Origin: Croceivirga radicis
GTDB lineage: Bacteria; Bacteroidota; Bacteroidia; Flavobacteriales; Flavobacteriaceae
Length of the DNA: 64,000 nt
Direction: 5' to 3'
Assembly (NCBI RefSeq): GCF_002072105.2
Contig: NZ_MTBC01000010.1
Coordinates: forward strand, 94,225-158,224
This document shows positions 25,926 through 35,786 of the stretch, in pieces. The position numbers were made by a program, and so were the translations under genes. Each line of letters begins with the position of its first letter. Positions within the stretch are counted from its first letter, which is position 1. Under the pieces are notes generated by a model. The model saw only the letters and a list, made by a program, of their open reading frames with translations, did no database searches and was not told where the DNA came from.

Positions 25926-26366
25926 TTGCCAAACTTTTATGGCTTCTTCTGCCATTAACTGAATCATATTAAACTCTTGGTGGCGTTTTTTAACATCCAT
26001 CTGATAATAGACATCTGAGTATACGTAACCATATTCTTTGGCATCTGCGGCCGAAGCTCCAAAATATATTGCTTTAAAATTGGCCCAATAACACGCCCCC
26101 AAACACATTAAACAGGGTTCGCAACTTGTATATAAAGTGCATTGGTTTAAGTTTTCCTTCCCAATTTTTTTAGAAGCTAACTGAATTGCGTAAAGTTCTG
26201 CATGTTGTGTAATATCTCCTTCTTTCTTTACACCATTATGCACGGCCACTAAAATTTTATCTTCTTTTACAATAACGGCCCCAAAGGCTCCACCATTTGG
26301 ATCTTCTTTTCCTTTTTTTGCCAAATCAATGGCCAATTGCATGTAGTACTCGTGCTTCTTATCCAT
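25923..26366 (-). CDS. Nucleoside/guanine deaminase-like (CDA fold)
   Basis: About 147 aa from ATG 26366 (MDKKHEYYMQLAIDLAKKG); the frame runs 19 codons further up. Zinc motifs are HAELYAIQLA and SCEPCLMCLGACYWANF. The C-terminus DAKEYGYVYSDVYYQMDV resembles Bacillus GuaD-type guanine deaminases, where this tail helps close the active site. Likely reaction: guanine to xanthine and ammonia. Specificity among CDA-fold purine deaminases is not certain. Confidence 0.87.
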   Translation of the reverse strand: MDKKHEYYMQLAIDLAKKGKEDPNGGAFGAVIVKEDKILVAVHNGVKKEGDITQHAELYAIQLASKKIGKENLNQCTLYTSCEPCLMCLGACYWANFKAIYFGASAADAKEYGYVYSDVYYQMDVKKRHQEFNMIQLMAEEAIKVWQ

Positions 26367-26442
26367 GGTCTTTTTACGTCTAAAATAGTCGGTTTTGCCA
26401 ACTAACTTTATCCCTATACGCAATTAAAAGGCTTGTATTGAA

Positions 26443-27282
26443 TTAGCTGTCTTGGTTTCTATTTTCCTCAATGGGTTTTTCTGTTTCAGACTCCACATGT
26501 ATAAAAGGGCTCTTCATCAAATACAAAAAAGATTGTTTTTTTTCGGATTCGAACTCCTTTAGACCATACCTAATATCAGCTACAGGTATTAACTTATAGG
26601 TTCCAAAAATTCTGTCCCAAATAATAAAAATATCCGCAAAATTAGAATCGGTGTAATACTGCTCTTGGTGATGGTGCACCCTATGATGATCTGGCATCAC
26701 AAAAATTAAGCCTAAACTATTGTTTAGCCAACTAGGATAATTTAGGTTGGAATGCTCTAAGAAAAAGAACACATAAAGAAACAAATAATACACGGCCATT
26801 GCCATAACATCTGTTCCAAAAATTAATGCGGTAAGTATATTACCGGTCTGATAAATTAAAATAAGTTCTAAAGGATGAAACCGAAACGTTGTGGAAGAAT
26901 CCATGGTAGTATCACTATGGTGTACCCTGTGCAAACGCCACAATACCGGTACTTTATGGGATGCCCTATGTATCCAATAAGTAGTTAAATCATAAAGCAC
27001 AACGCTCAAAAACAATTTAGCCCAAAATGGTATTTCTACCAAGTATAGCAAACCAATCTTATGGGCATTGAGCCATTCTATACAGTATACTTGTAATGCA
27101 ACAAAAAAGAGGTTTAGTACCGTTAATACAAGTTGAAAGAGTATATTTTGTGCTAAATGCATGCCTCGGCTTTTAAAAACAAATGGCGTTTTAGCAATCT
27201 GTTCCAGCGTAAAAAAAAGCGCCAATAGACCTATTATTAAGTAGTTGGGATTTATGTTTAGTACGGCATCTAAAATTTCCAT
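26443..27282 (-). CDS. Sterol desaturase / fatty acid hydroxylase superfamily protein
   Basis: 279 aa with four to five membrane segments and the three histidine boxes of the family: HRASHKVPVLWRLHRVHH, then a further box in the PDHHRVHHHQ segment, with NSTFRFHPLE-type residues between. The boxes coordinate a di-iron centre that hydroxylates or desaturates lipids. The exact lipid is unknown. It stands alone, 19 bp from the deaminase frame end, and may be co-transcribed with it. Confidence 0.9.
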   Translation of the reverse strand: MEILDAVLNINPNYLIIGLLALFFTLEQIAKTPFVFKSRGMHLAQNILFQLVLTVLNLFFVALQVYCIEWLNAHKIGLLYLVEIPFWAKLFLSVVLYDLTTYWIHRASHKVPVLWRLHRVHHSDTTMDSSTTFRFHPLELILIYQTGNILTALIFGTDVMAMAVYYLFLYVFFFLEHSNLNYPSWLNNSLGLIFVMPDHHRVHHHQEQYYTDSNFADIFIIWDRIFGTYKLIPVADIRYGLKEFESEKKQSFLYLMKSPFIHVESETEKPIEENRNQDS

Positions 27283-27541
27283 GGGTTAGCATTTTAGTGG
27301 TAACACCCATTTTTAAAATAAGTGTACGTTCTAAACTAAGGATTAACAACAAGGCACGTACCTAGAACTATACAAATGGTAAGCATTTGATTGTCAATAA
27401 CAAAATAAGAACCAAATTGTATATTAAATACCAATAAATTCGTTTTTCACTATAAGTCCTAATTAAAATATCTTTTAACTGCGAATGCACATTTATTTTT
27501 AAGTACCAGATGGCTTGTTTAAACCTACACCAAGTTTATAT

Positions 27542-30016
27542 TTATTGCTTGTTAGCTTTTAAAGGAATTTCATAAAACGAAGGAGCTCCCAATTTATAAA
27601 TCGCAATCTGGTCTAATACAATACCCGTTTGGTTAACCGCAATTTGAAGTTGGTGTGTTCCTGCCTTATTTAATTGAACTGGTAATTTTACAATAGCAGC
27701 ATTGCGCAACACATTCTCTTTCCAAACTTTACTCCTACCTTTGGTATTTACGGAAAACCAGGTTTTAGAATTATTGTTTACCGCTAATCCAACTTTATGG
27801 TCAAAATTATTGGAATGTGTGGGTAGCACCCTAAGTTGTACTTCATAATCTCCAGGTTCCTTTACTTGAAATTCATAATTTAACCATGGATTATTTTCAT
27901 CAAAAGTTTTGGCCCTAAGTGGAAACAAGGTAACAGCCGCATTGCTATAACCCAATCCATTTACTGTTTTCCATTGAAACTCTTTTGTTCCGTTACTAGT
28001 TTCAAAATCACTTGCACTTATCGCAATTTTGTTCGCTTCAATAACTAGACTATCCGTTTGTTCATCATTTTTTTGCAGCAAATCTGCTGTAGGCGCATGA
28101 AAAACAGGTAAATTTCGCGGTTTCATAGACATCATATGGTTCCACTTACCATCCTTTAATGCCGTATTGTAATGTGTAGTTAGCGCTTCAATTTGCGCAA
28201 ACGCAAGTTCAGCTTGCTTAACGTATTCTACTTTTACAGCTTTTTCATTTGTCTTTGCAGCTAAATTCAAACATAAAAATTTATGATTCATGTAAGCAGC
28301 ACCTTTTACGGGATATACTACCAATTGAAACCATGCCGCCAAGCGTTCTTTGGGTATCTGCTTGGTTAGTTGGTCTACCATTTTAATTTGCTTGTTGTAA
28401 GCCTCCATTCTTCTGCGCATTTCCGTAACCGTAAAGTCCGAAACGTTGTTTTGGGTGGTAGGTTCGGTTTGGCCCCAACCCATGTATTCTGGTTTCCGTA
28501 AAAACGCCAATCGGTAATATTCGTTCATTAATTTTGAAATATCGTTGGCCAATTCAGCACCAAACTCCCGTGCAGCCCATTCTTTTAGGTGGTTGGGTAT
28601 TGTATTCTGGTCTAGAATATTTATATCCCATGCCAAATCCAAGAAAAACTCCGTGTTGTATTCTGCAGGTTTAATATCTCCAACATTTGCTATCCATATC
28701 CTTTTTGCGCCATTGGCATACGCCTTGGTCATTTCATACCAAATAAGACCCGGTTGGGCAGTACTAAGCCAAAGGTAATCATGTGGTCTACCCCAATAAC
28801 TTAGATGATAATATACACCACTACCACCTGGACGCTGTTGATCTTTTTCAGTACTTAATCGCCTAACGTAACCGTAATTATCATCTGTCCACATAAGGGT
28901 TACATCTTCCGGAATATCCATACCTGCATCATACAGCTCCAATACCTCTTTGTAGGGAATAAAAACCTGTGGTATATTTTTTATAGGTTTTTCAAAAGTG
29001 CTTGCAAGCATGGTTCGTTGGTTATCTACTATATCTTGTAACAATGTTATGCCTTCCTCTCTATCTTTTATGCCTTGCATGCCGCTGTCATGGATGCCCC
29101 GCATACCCAAGGTAAAAATGGCTTGGTTATCTCCTTGCTTCAATTGATCCAATCTAGACTGCCAATATGCATTTATATCTTGTTTATTGGTGGTATAATT
29201 ATATTTACTATGGTCTTGCTTCCATTCAGATACGTTATTTCTAAGCATGGGTTCTGCATGCGATGTACCAATGACCATATGGTATTTTTGTGCCATTTCT
29301 TTGTTGCCATCTACCGTAAAAAAGCCTTGGGTACATGGGTGCATTGCCGGCCATATGGTATTGGCTTTTAAGCGCAATAAAAGTTGAAAAATTCTTTCAT
29401 AGGTTCTTGGGCCAATATCTCCAGTTTCTGGTTCAAAAGTTTTGGCTGCCCAAGGTTGTAAACCCCAATCTTCATCGTTTAAAAAAATTCCCCGATAAGC
29501 AACGGATGGATGCTCTGTAACGCCATCTAGAGGTAAATTTAAACCAAGACTCTCTTGTTTAATTGGTTCAACATCTGCCCACCATTTGAATGGAGAAATC
29601 CCCAGACGTTCTGCCACTTCAAAAACCCCATAAACAGTTCCACGTACATCGCTACCAATTATATACAAGCTATTTTTATGATTTTTGAGCGAAAAGGCTT
29701 CCTTTTCCTCGTGTAGTGAAAATTTAAAATCCGTTGGCAAATTCAAATGGTCCTTAAACGTTCCAATGTAAATACCACTACTATTATTACTGCTAGTAAA
29801 CTTTACTTCTGGTTTTGTACCCGTGAGGCCTTCAATATCCGTGGCCAATTCCTCTGCTGCCCATTTTATTAAATCAGTGGTATTTTCATCTATATAGATA
29901 GGCACCACTTTATTACCATCGTAAATCTTGAAACCAGTTTCGTTATCACTGGAGCAAGCGTACACACCGGTTAAAAAAAGTATTAGCAAAAAAGCATTAA
30001 ATAATTTGTTACACAT
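27542..30016 (-). CDS. GH115 alpha-glucuronidase, lipoprotein
   Basis: About 824 aa from ATG 30016, chosen because it opens a lipoprotein signal (MCNKLFNAFLLILFLTGVYAC); the frame extends 30 codons upstream. GH115 markers: GSDVRGTVYGVFEVAERLG, the conserved YRGIFLNDEDWGLQPW, LLLRLKANTIWPAMH and YYHLSYWGRPHDYLWLS. The C-terminal ~150 residues form a beta-sandwich. GH115 enzymes remove (4-O-methyl) glucuronic acid from the internal xylose residues of xylan. Lipid-anchored, it is probably on the cell surface or in the periplasm. It follows SusD in the first PUL. Confidence 0.93.
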   Translation of the reverse strand: MCNKLFNAFLLILFLTGVYACSSDNETGFKIYDGNKVVPIYIDENTTDLIKWAAEELATDIEGLTGTKPEVKFTSSNNSSGIYIGTFKDHLNLPTDFKFSLHEEKEAFSLKNHKNSLYIIGSDVRGTVYGVFEVAERLGISPFKWWADVEPIKQESLGLNLPLDGVTEHPSVAYRGIFLNDEDWGLQPWAAKTFEPETGDIGPRTYERIFQLLLRLKANTIWPAMHPCTQGFFTVDGNKEMAQKYHMVIGTSHAEPMLRNNVSEWKQDHSKYNYTTNKQDINAYWQSRLDQLKQGDNQAIFTLGMRGIHDSGMQGIKDREEGITLLQDIVDNQRTMLASTFEKPIKNIPQVFIPYKEVLELYDAGMDIPEDVTLMWTDDNYGYVRRLSTEKDQQRPGGSGVYYHLSYWGRPHDYLWLSTAQPGLIWYEMTKAYANGAKRIWIANVGDIKPAEYNTEFFLDLAWDINILDQNTIPNHLKEWAAREFGAELANDISKLMNEYYRLAFLRKPEYMGWGQTEPTTQNNVSDFTVTEMRRRMEAYNKQIKMVDQLTKQIPKERLAAWFQLVVYPVKGAAYMNHKFLCLNLAAKTNEKAVKVEYVKQAELAFAQIEALTTHYNTALKDGKWNHMMSMKPRNLPVFHAPTADLLQKNDEQTDSLVIEANKIAISASDFETSNGTKEFQWKTVNGLGYSNAAVTLFPLRAKTFDENNPWLNYEFQVKEPGDYEVQLRVLPTHSNNFDHKVGLAVNNNSKTWFSVNTKGRSKVWKENVLRNAAIVKLPVQLNKAGTHQLQIAVNQTGIVLDQIAIYKLGAPSFYEIPLKANKQ

Positions 30017-30109
30017 ATCTAATTTTAATTCTAGCCGCAATAATTTTCTAATAATTAATTGTCCCATAAATTGAACACACAAAGCCAATGCGTTGCCAAA
30101 TAACAAATT

Positions 30110-30140
30110 AAGGCCCCAACGAATATATTGTTGAGACCTT
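30110..30140 (-). terminator. Attenuator-like hairpin between SusD and GH115
   Basis: In gene orientation AAGGTCTCAAC-9 nt-GTTGGGGCCTT forms an 11 bp RNA stem with two G-U pairs, followed by AATTTGTT. The stem lies just upstream of the GH115 lipoprotein start and downstream of the SusD stop. It may reduce readthrough from the SusCD genes to the enzyme. Confidence 0.5.
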
Positions 30141-30176
30141 AAATATTGAAACTAAACTAACTTATTATTATACAGT

Positions 30177-32144
30177 TTAATATCCTGGATTCTGAATATT
30201 GTCTTTTTGTTCCGGAGTTAAAGGAGCCCCCTCACTACTATACACACCATCGAGAAAAGTTTGCGGTATGGGTCTTAAAACATGGTAGTCTTGAATAAAA
30301 GGAGCCGCACCTGGATTGTAAGCCCTGGTTCTTTCTACCAAAGTTAAGGTTCTACTTAAATCTTCCCATCGGTGCCACTCGCCCATTAATTCTCTAGACC
30401 TTTCGTTTAATAGAAAACATAACATACGATCATAATCACTAGCATAACCCAATTTTGCTATGATAGCCTCATCTTCTTCTGGCAAATCGCTAATACTTGT
30501 TACCATTAAATCAGTGGCAGCAGTAGTAACTGGGATATTATTGGATTCATAATATGAATTTTCGTTCATATATGAGTTGTGTTCAAACGGCTGTGAAAAA
30601 TCTGAGGTTGGATATGCCTCCGCCCCATCTGTGTAATAAGAACGGTCTTCCCCATCTTGGTATGCCGCACGCATTCTTACCTCATTAATGTAAGCCAATG
30701 CCTGTGCGTAAGTGCCCATTCTTATATGGGCTTCTGCTGCCATTAAATAGGTTTCTGCGGATCGCGCCAATATTTCATCTCGCATTCCCCTGTTATCATT
30801 TATAGAGTTTCTGGCGGAATCAAAATGTTTGGATAAGGATGGGAATCTAGGTTCCGCCAGCAAAGAAACGCCGTCCGCAGCATGCGCTACATAAACATGT
30901 GGAATGGTTTTACCGTTGTAAAGAATATCTGGATTGTTATTGTTCTTGGTAAATTCAAAACGATCATCCTCTGGGGAGTTTATTATATAGAGGATACCTA
31001 AATCGACACCCGGAACGTATTCTACCGGTCCAAAGGTACCATCATCAAAAGTACCTCCTCTATTTACCCTATGCTTTGTTCTAAACGTTTTCCAAAAACG
31101 AGAATCGTTAATTTTGTCATAAGCATCATAGGCAAAATAAGTAGGTGCCAAACGACTGTACGGTCTCATTCCGGTTAAATCACGTCTCATCATTGGTAAA
31201 TCATCGTAACGAGCCGTAAAAGCAACATGATGAAAGTTACTATACGCTGCATGGGTTGCCTTGCTAAACTGAGCAGATAATATTAGTTCAGGCAAAAATT
31301 CATTTGCCCCATCTGGCTCTGTATAAGCCCAAATATCCTGAAAATTAGGCGCTAACGGATGGTTGGCTATTACCTCATCACACAAATCTACAACACGTTG
31401 CAAATCTGCATCTTTGGTGCCCGAATTCCAAGAATCATTGATTTCACTGGCTCTGGTTAAATATGCCTTGGCTAAATAATGTGCCACGGCATCTCTTGTT
31501 ATTTTTACCGGCGCTTGAGCAGAGTTATCCAACAAGTCATACGCTTGAGTTAAATCTGATATTACTTGTGCCAAAACTTCTTCGGCAGAAGCTCTTGTAA
31601 ATTCTAACTCAACAGTAGAACTCGGCTCTAGCTTTAAGGGTACACCACCATATTGCCTAACCAGCTTAAGGTAATTGTACGCCCTTAAAAAGTAACCTTC
31701 TCCAAGTGCGGTTCTCTTTACCGCAGGATTTGTAGATTCTATATTTGTAGCAGACGATATGAGTTGATTGGTCATACCAATAGCAACATAGTATCTATCC
31801 CAAGGAATATCTGATGTTGTTCTAGTAGTTTGTACTATAGGGCCAAAGCTAGCATCATAATTGTTCCAAGAGCTATTGGTAGCATCACCACCAACATGAA
31901 ATTCATCCGTACCATAGTTGGTGGTAGCAAATTGTTCCTCGTTACCAAACATGGCTGCTAGAGATCTTTGGTAAGCACCAACCGCTAACTGCAAAACACC
32001 ATCTTCGGTTTCAAAAAAGTCGTTATTTCGTTGCGTTTTTAACTCTTCATCTAAAAAAGTATCTTTTGTACATGACGTAAGCAAACTAGCAATGAATACA
32101 AAAGCCGTGAACAGCCTTATAAAGTATTTCTCCTTGTTTTTCAT
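30177..32144 (-). CDS. SusD/RagB-family outer-membrane lipoprotein
   Basis: About 655 aa from ATG 32144 (MKNKEKYFIRLFTAF, then a lipobox ending LLTSC); the frame opens 8 codons earlier. TPR-like helices (EGYFLRAYNYLKLVRQYGGVP) and the C-terminal NERSRELMGEWHRWEDL and LRPIPQTFLDG typical of RagB/SusD. It is a surface lipoprotein that caps the SusC barrel and binds oligosaccharide. It sits three bases (frame end) after SusC in one transcription unit. Confidence 0.95.
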   Translation of the reverse strand: MKNKEKYFIRLFTAFVFIASLLTSCTKDTFLDEELKTQRNNDFFETEDGVLQLAVGAYQRSLAAMFGNEEQFATTNYGTDEFHVGGDATNSSWNNYDASFGPIVQTTRTTSDIPWDRYYVAIGMTNQLISSATNIESTNPAVKRTALGEGYFLRAYNYLKLVRQYGGVPLKLEPSSTVELEFTRASAEEVLAQVISDLTQAYDLLDNSAQAPVKITRDAVAHYLAKAYLTRASEINDSWNSGTKDADLQRVVDLCDEVIANHPLAPNFQDIWAYTEPDGANEFLPELILSAQFSKATHAAYSNFHHVAFTARYDDLPMMRRDLTGMRPYSRLAPTYFAYDAYDKINDSRFWKTFRTKHRVNRGGTFDDGTFGPVEYVPGVDLGILYIINSPEDDRFEFTKNNNNPDILYNGKTIPHVYVAHAADGVSLLAEPRFPSLSKHFDSARNSINDNRGMRDEILARSAETYLMAAEAHIRMGTYAQALAYINEVRMRAAYQDGEDRSYYTDGAEAYPTSDFSQPFEHNSYMNENSYYESNNIPVTTAATDLMVTSISDLPEEDEAIIAKLGYASDYDRMLCFLLNERSRELMGEWHRWEDLSRTLTLVERTRAYNPGAAPFIQDYHVLRPIPQTFLDGVYSSEGAPLTPEQKDNIQNPGY

Positions 32145-32171
32145 TTTCGTTAATTTATTTAGTTTCATAGC

Positions 32172-35100
32172 TTAAAATTCAACATTGATACCTGTGGTTA
32201 TACCTCTTAGTGGGTTAGACCTACGGATATCCAAATCTATCCAATCTACTTTTGAGAAGATCATCCCTGGGTTGGATGCCTGAGCATAAATTCTTAGGTT
32301 AGTAAGGCCTAGACTTTCAGTTATTTTTGATGGAAAAACATATCCTAAAGAAATGTTTCTAACTTTAAGGAAAGACCCACTTCGGTAGCCCAATGTTCCT
32401 GCGAAGTTATCCCCAGTACCTTGGGTAAATATTGGTCTTTGATATTCCGCATCCGTATTAATTGGCGTATAATAATCTACCCTTCTTTGATTATATCTTC
32501 CACCAAGACCTTCGCCCCCAGTATTAAAGAGATAATCGAATCTACCATACAAGAAAACGGATAATTCTACACCTTTGTAAGAAAAGGTATTGGTAATACC
32601 TGCAATATATTTTGGAATCTCGCTTCCAATAACCACACGATCATTATCTGGATCAATGATACCATCTCCGTTTTGATCCACTGGCCTAGCATTACCCGGA
32701 GTAAAATTTTGACCGTTTGCATTGAACAAGGCTATTTCTGCCGCATCTTCTTCTTGCCAAATTCCATTGCTTTCATAACCATAAATTACATCTTGAGATT
32801 CTCCAATAAACCAGCCATTATTGATATCGTCTTCCGTGCCATTAGCAACTTCTACGATCTCATTGGTTTGGTAAGACCCATTAAAATCTGTTGACCACTC
32901 AAAATCAGCTGTTCTTACGTTTACGGTATTTAAAGTTAGTTCAATACCACTAGATTTGGTTTTACCTATATTGTCAAAGGTGTTACGAAAACCGGTAATC
33001 GTAGGTATGCTTCTCTCTAACAAAAGATCATTGGTTTCTGATTTGTATACATCTAGACTACCAGAAACTCTACCGTTTAACAGGTAAAAATCTAAACCTA
33101 GGTTATACTGTGTAGTTTTTTCCCAACCTAAGTTTTGGTTGGCCAATGTACTTGAATTTAAAACAGCTGCTTCTTGAGAAGAGCCCACTGCATAAAATAA
33201 AGAGCCTAGACCACCTTTGGTTGAGTAAGCATCTACCGCAGAGTTACCCACAACACCAACACCTAAACGTAGCTTTAATTGATTGATCCAACTAGAATTT
33301 TCTAAAAAACGCTCTTTATCCAAACGCCAGCCAAAAGAAGCACTAGGGAAGAAATCCCACTTATTGCCATCTGCCAACTGGGAAGCCCCATCATACCTAC
33401 CGGATACCGTAAGTAGGTATTTATCTGCATAACTATAGTTTACACGTGCCATGTAAGACAATAATTGCCTTTCGCTTATGTTAGAATCGTAATTTGCCAA
33501 TGTAACGTTAGAATTGTTTAAAGCATTCCATTTTTGATCAGCAAACGGTATGTTCTCCGCTGCCATATAACTGCTTTCTTGGTCAAATTCTGTTTGACTC
33601 TGCAATAAGGTTACACCCAAGGTGTGATCACCAAAATTTCTATCGTATAGCAGAAGATTATCTAAGGTGTAAGACAATCTTTGTCTTTTCTCTAAAGACG
33701 CAAAGCTAGATCCGGTTCTAATTACCGATTGCCCATCCAAAAAGATACCCCTACGGAATGTTTCTATATCTGGACCAAAATTTGTTCTAAATTTTAAACC
33801 TTTTAGAGCAGGCAATATTTCACCAAAATCCAATTGCGCATATAAACTACCAAAAGCTCTTAGGGTTACCCGTTGATCTTGAGAAAATTTTTCCTCGTCA
33901 ATTACTGTTTTTACCGCTATATCCCCACCAGGAAATTCTACTCTATTACCTTCCTCATCAAAAGGCAAGGCATATTGAAAAATACCTCTTGCACTGCTGT
34001 ATAAGTCGCCACTAGCAGAAACCGCACTATTACCAGCACCAGATTGTCCAAACTCTTGTACGCCATAAGAAGTATTTATGGTACCCCCAAAAGAAAACCA
34101 TTTCTTTGGAGTAAGATCTACACTGGCTACCGCGTTATATCTTTTAAAACTTTGCCCTTTAACAGCACCTTCGTTATTTATTACACCAAAAGAACCGTAA
34201 GCCTTCATTTTCTCTGTACCACCACTAACACTAAGTGTATTTTGGGTAGTTACACTAGTTTGCGTAATAAAGTCCGTAAAATCTGTGGTAGTAAGTTTAG
34301 TTGGGTCCCAACTACCGCTCTCCCAGCCTCTTCTAATATTGCTAAAGGCCACATCGTCACCGGCAAAAATTGTTTCGTCATTTGCCAAGGTAGGCTGGTC
34401 CCCTCTTGGGTAAATTTCTGGATTGGTATAATAGTATGCCCATCTCCTGTAATCTACAAACTCACTGGCATTGAACATAGGTGCCAATTCATTTATAGAT
34501 TGTAGTTGAACCGAGCTATTTAGGTTGATCGTCATTCTACCTTCCTTACCTCTTTTTGTAGTAATAATTACCACACCGTTAGCACCACGCGACCCAAAAA
34601 TAGCTGTGGCAGATGCATCTTTTAAAACATCAATAGACTCAATATCTGCTGGATTTATATTGTTGATACCTCCTGAAATTAATGGAATACCGTCCAAAAC
34701 ATAAAGTGGCGAGTTTGATGCGGTTAAAGAACGTACACCCCTTACAGTAATTGATCCAACCTCACCTGGTCTTTCATTAGTGGTAATGTCTACACCCGCG
34801 GCTTTACCTTGTACCGCTTCTAAAGCGTTATTCACTGGTCTGGAATTTACATCTTCTGCATCTACCCTTACCAATGCGCCGGTTACATCTGATTTTTTCT
34901 GTGAACCATAACCTACAATAATTACTTCATCTAATTGTTGCGAATCTTCTTCTAGCACAACATTTATCGTGCTTTTATTATCCACCTTTACTTCTGAAGT
35001 CTTAAATCCGATGAAAGAAAAGACAAGTATGTCACTTCCTTCCCGTAATTGAATGGAATAATTACCATCAAAATCTGAAACTACCCCATTTGCGGTACCT

Positions 35101-35252
35101 TTCTGAATAATGTTTGCTCCCGGTATTGGGTCTCCATTAGCAGCTGTAACCGTACCGTTAATAATCTTACCTTGGGCATTTGCGCCCAACGAAAAAATCA
35201 TAAGGCAAATGAAGAATGCCTTACGTAAGATTTTTCCATAATTGTCTTTCAT
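32172..35252 (-). CDS. SusC/RagA-family TonB-dependent transporter
   Basis: 1026 aa. Signal peptide KAFFICLMIFSLGANAQ, a carboxypeptidase-regulatory-like domain (GTVTAANGDPIPGANIIQKG), the TonB-box/plug region (LDEVIIVGYGSQKKSDVTGA; ITVRGVRSLTASNSPLYVLDG) and a barrel ending in GITTGINVEF. Imports glycans above porin size together with SusD. The long leader upstream (35253-35700) contains a direct repeat CATCCTG/TATCCTG. No SusR-type or HTCS regulator is next to it. Confidence 0.97.
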   Translation of the reverse strand: MKDNYGKILRKAFFICLMIFSLGANAQGKIINGTVTAANGDPIPGANIIQKGTANGVVSDFDGNYSIQLREGSDILVFSFIGFKTSEVKVDNKSTINVVLEEDSQQLDEVIIVGYGSQKKSDVTGALVRVDAEDVNSRPVNNALEAVQGKAAGVDITTNERPGEVGSITVRGVRSLTASNSPLYVLDGIPLISGGINNINPADIESIDVLKDASATAIFGSRGANGVVIITTKRGKEGRMTINLNSSVQLQSINELAPMFNASEFVDYRRWAYYYTNPEIYPRGDQPTLANDETIFAGDDVAFSNIRRGWESGSWDPTKLTTTDFTDFITQTSVTTQNTLSVSGGTEKMKAYGSFGVINNEGAVKGQSFKRYNAVASVDLTPKKWFSFGGTINTSYGVQEFGQSGAGNSAVSASGDLYSSARGIFQYALPFDEEGNRVEFPGGDIAVKTVIDEEKFSQDQRVTLRAFGSLYAQLDFGEILPALKGLKFRTNFGPDIETFRRGIFLDGQSVIRTGSSFASLEKRQRLSYTLDNLLLYDRNFGDHTLGVTLLQSQTEFDQESSYMAAENIPFADQKWNALNNSNVTLANYDSNISERQLLSYMARVNYSYADKYLLTVSGRYDGASQLADGNKWDFFPSASFGWRLDKERFLENSSWINQLKLRLGVGVVGNSAVDAYSTKGGLGSLFYAVGSSQEAAVLNSSTLANQNLGWEKTTQYNLGLDFYLLNGRVSGSLDVYKSETNDLLLERSIPTITGFRNTFDNIGKTKSSGIELTLNTVNVRTADFEWSTDFNGSYQTNEIVEVANGTEDDINNGWFIGESQDVIYGYESNGIWQEEDAAEIALFNANGQNFTPGNARPVDQNGDGIIDPDNDRVVIGSEIPKYIAGITNTFSYKGVELSVFLYGRFDYLFNTGGEGLGGRYNQRRVDYYTPINTDAEYQRPIFTQGTGDNFAGTLGYRSGSFLKVRNISLGYVFPSKITESLGLTNLRIYAQASNPGMIFSKVDWIDLDIRRSNPLRGITTGINVEF

Positions 35253-35701
35253 AATTTTTAAGTGTTTAGTCAGCCTTTAGGTTGGCGTTAAATATTCAAG
35301 TTCATCAATAGTATTAAGGTTTTGTTAAATCCGCATCCTGCACTATCCTGAATAGTCATTTTATTAAAAAACAACACCATCTATTAGGATAACCACAATT
35401 CAAATCAAGACTATGTGAAAACCGAATGTATTTGTGGACGAACTTGAAAAGAGAAAGAAGTTATAGAACTGAACAATTCTTAGAATAAGAAAATTGCTTA
35501 AAGTATATACTAGAACAAGTGTAACGCTGATAAGATTGGGATGTGATGTACGTATAAGAGTAAAACTGCTAATGTAAAGAGAGATATCTTTTAGCTATAC
35601 ACGAATAGCAAACTGCTAAGTAAAAAAGTGGAGAAAAAAACTTTTAAGGAGAATGGTTTATATAAGTCTATCTTATTGATTTGAAATAAGACCTATACAC
35701 A
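35253..35701. promoter_or_regulatory. Long leader and candidate control region of PUL 1
   Basis: About 450 bp without a gene upstream of susC. On the plus strand CATCCTG (35334-35340) and TATCCTG (35344-35350) are direct repeats exactly 10 bp apart, one helical turn, about 80-100 bp from the susC start. It may be a regulator site. No ORF or hairpin otherwise. Confidence 0.35.
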
Positions 35702-35731
35702 CTAAAAAACCCCGGCACTGCTACCGGGGTT
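35702..35731 (-). terminator. Terminator after the small secreted protein gene
   Basis: In gene orientation AACCCCGG-TAGCAGTG-CCGGGGTT followed by TTTTAG: a strong 8 bp GC-rich stem plus T run. It lies 55 bp after the stop of the gene at 35787-36158. Confidence 0.85.
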
Positions 35732-35786
35732 TCCACAAACTGAATAAATTAACTAAAAACTAAACTGCTCTGTGCAGAACTGTAGC

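Noticed and set aside
27542..30106. GH115 start at 30106
   Set aside because: The upstream 30 codons have no lipoprotein signal and cross the attenuator-like region; ATG 30016 gives a clean lipobox.
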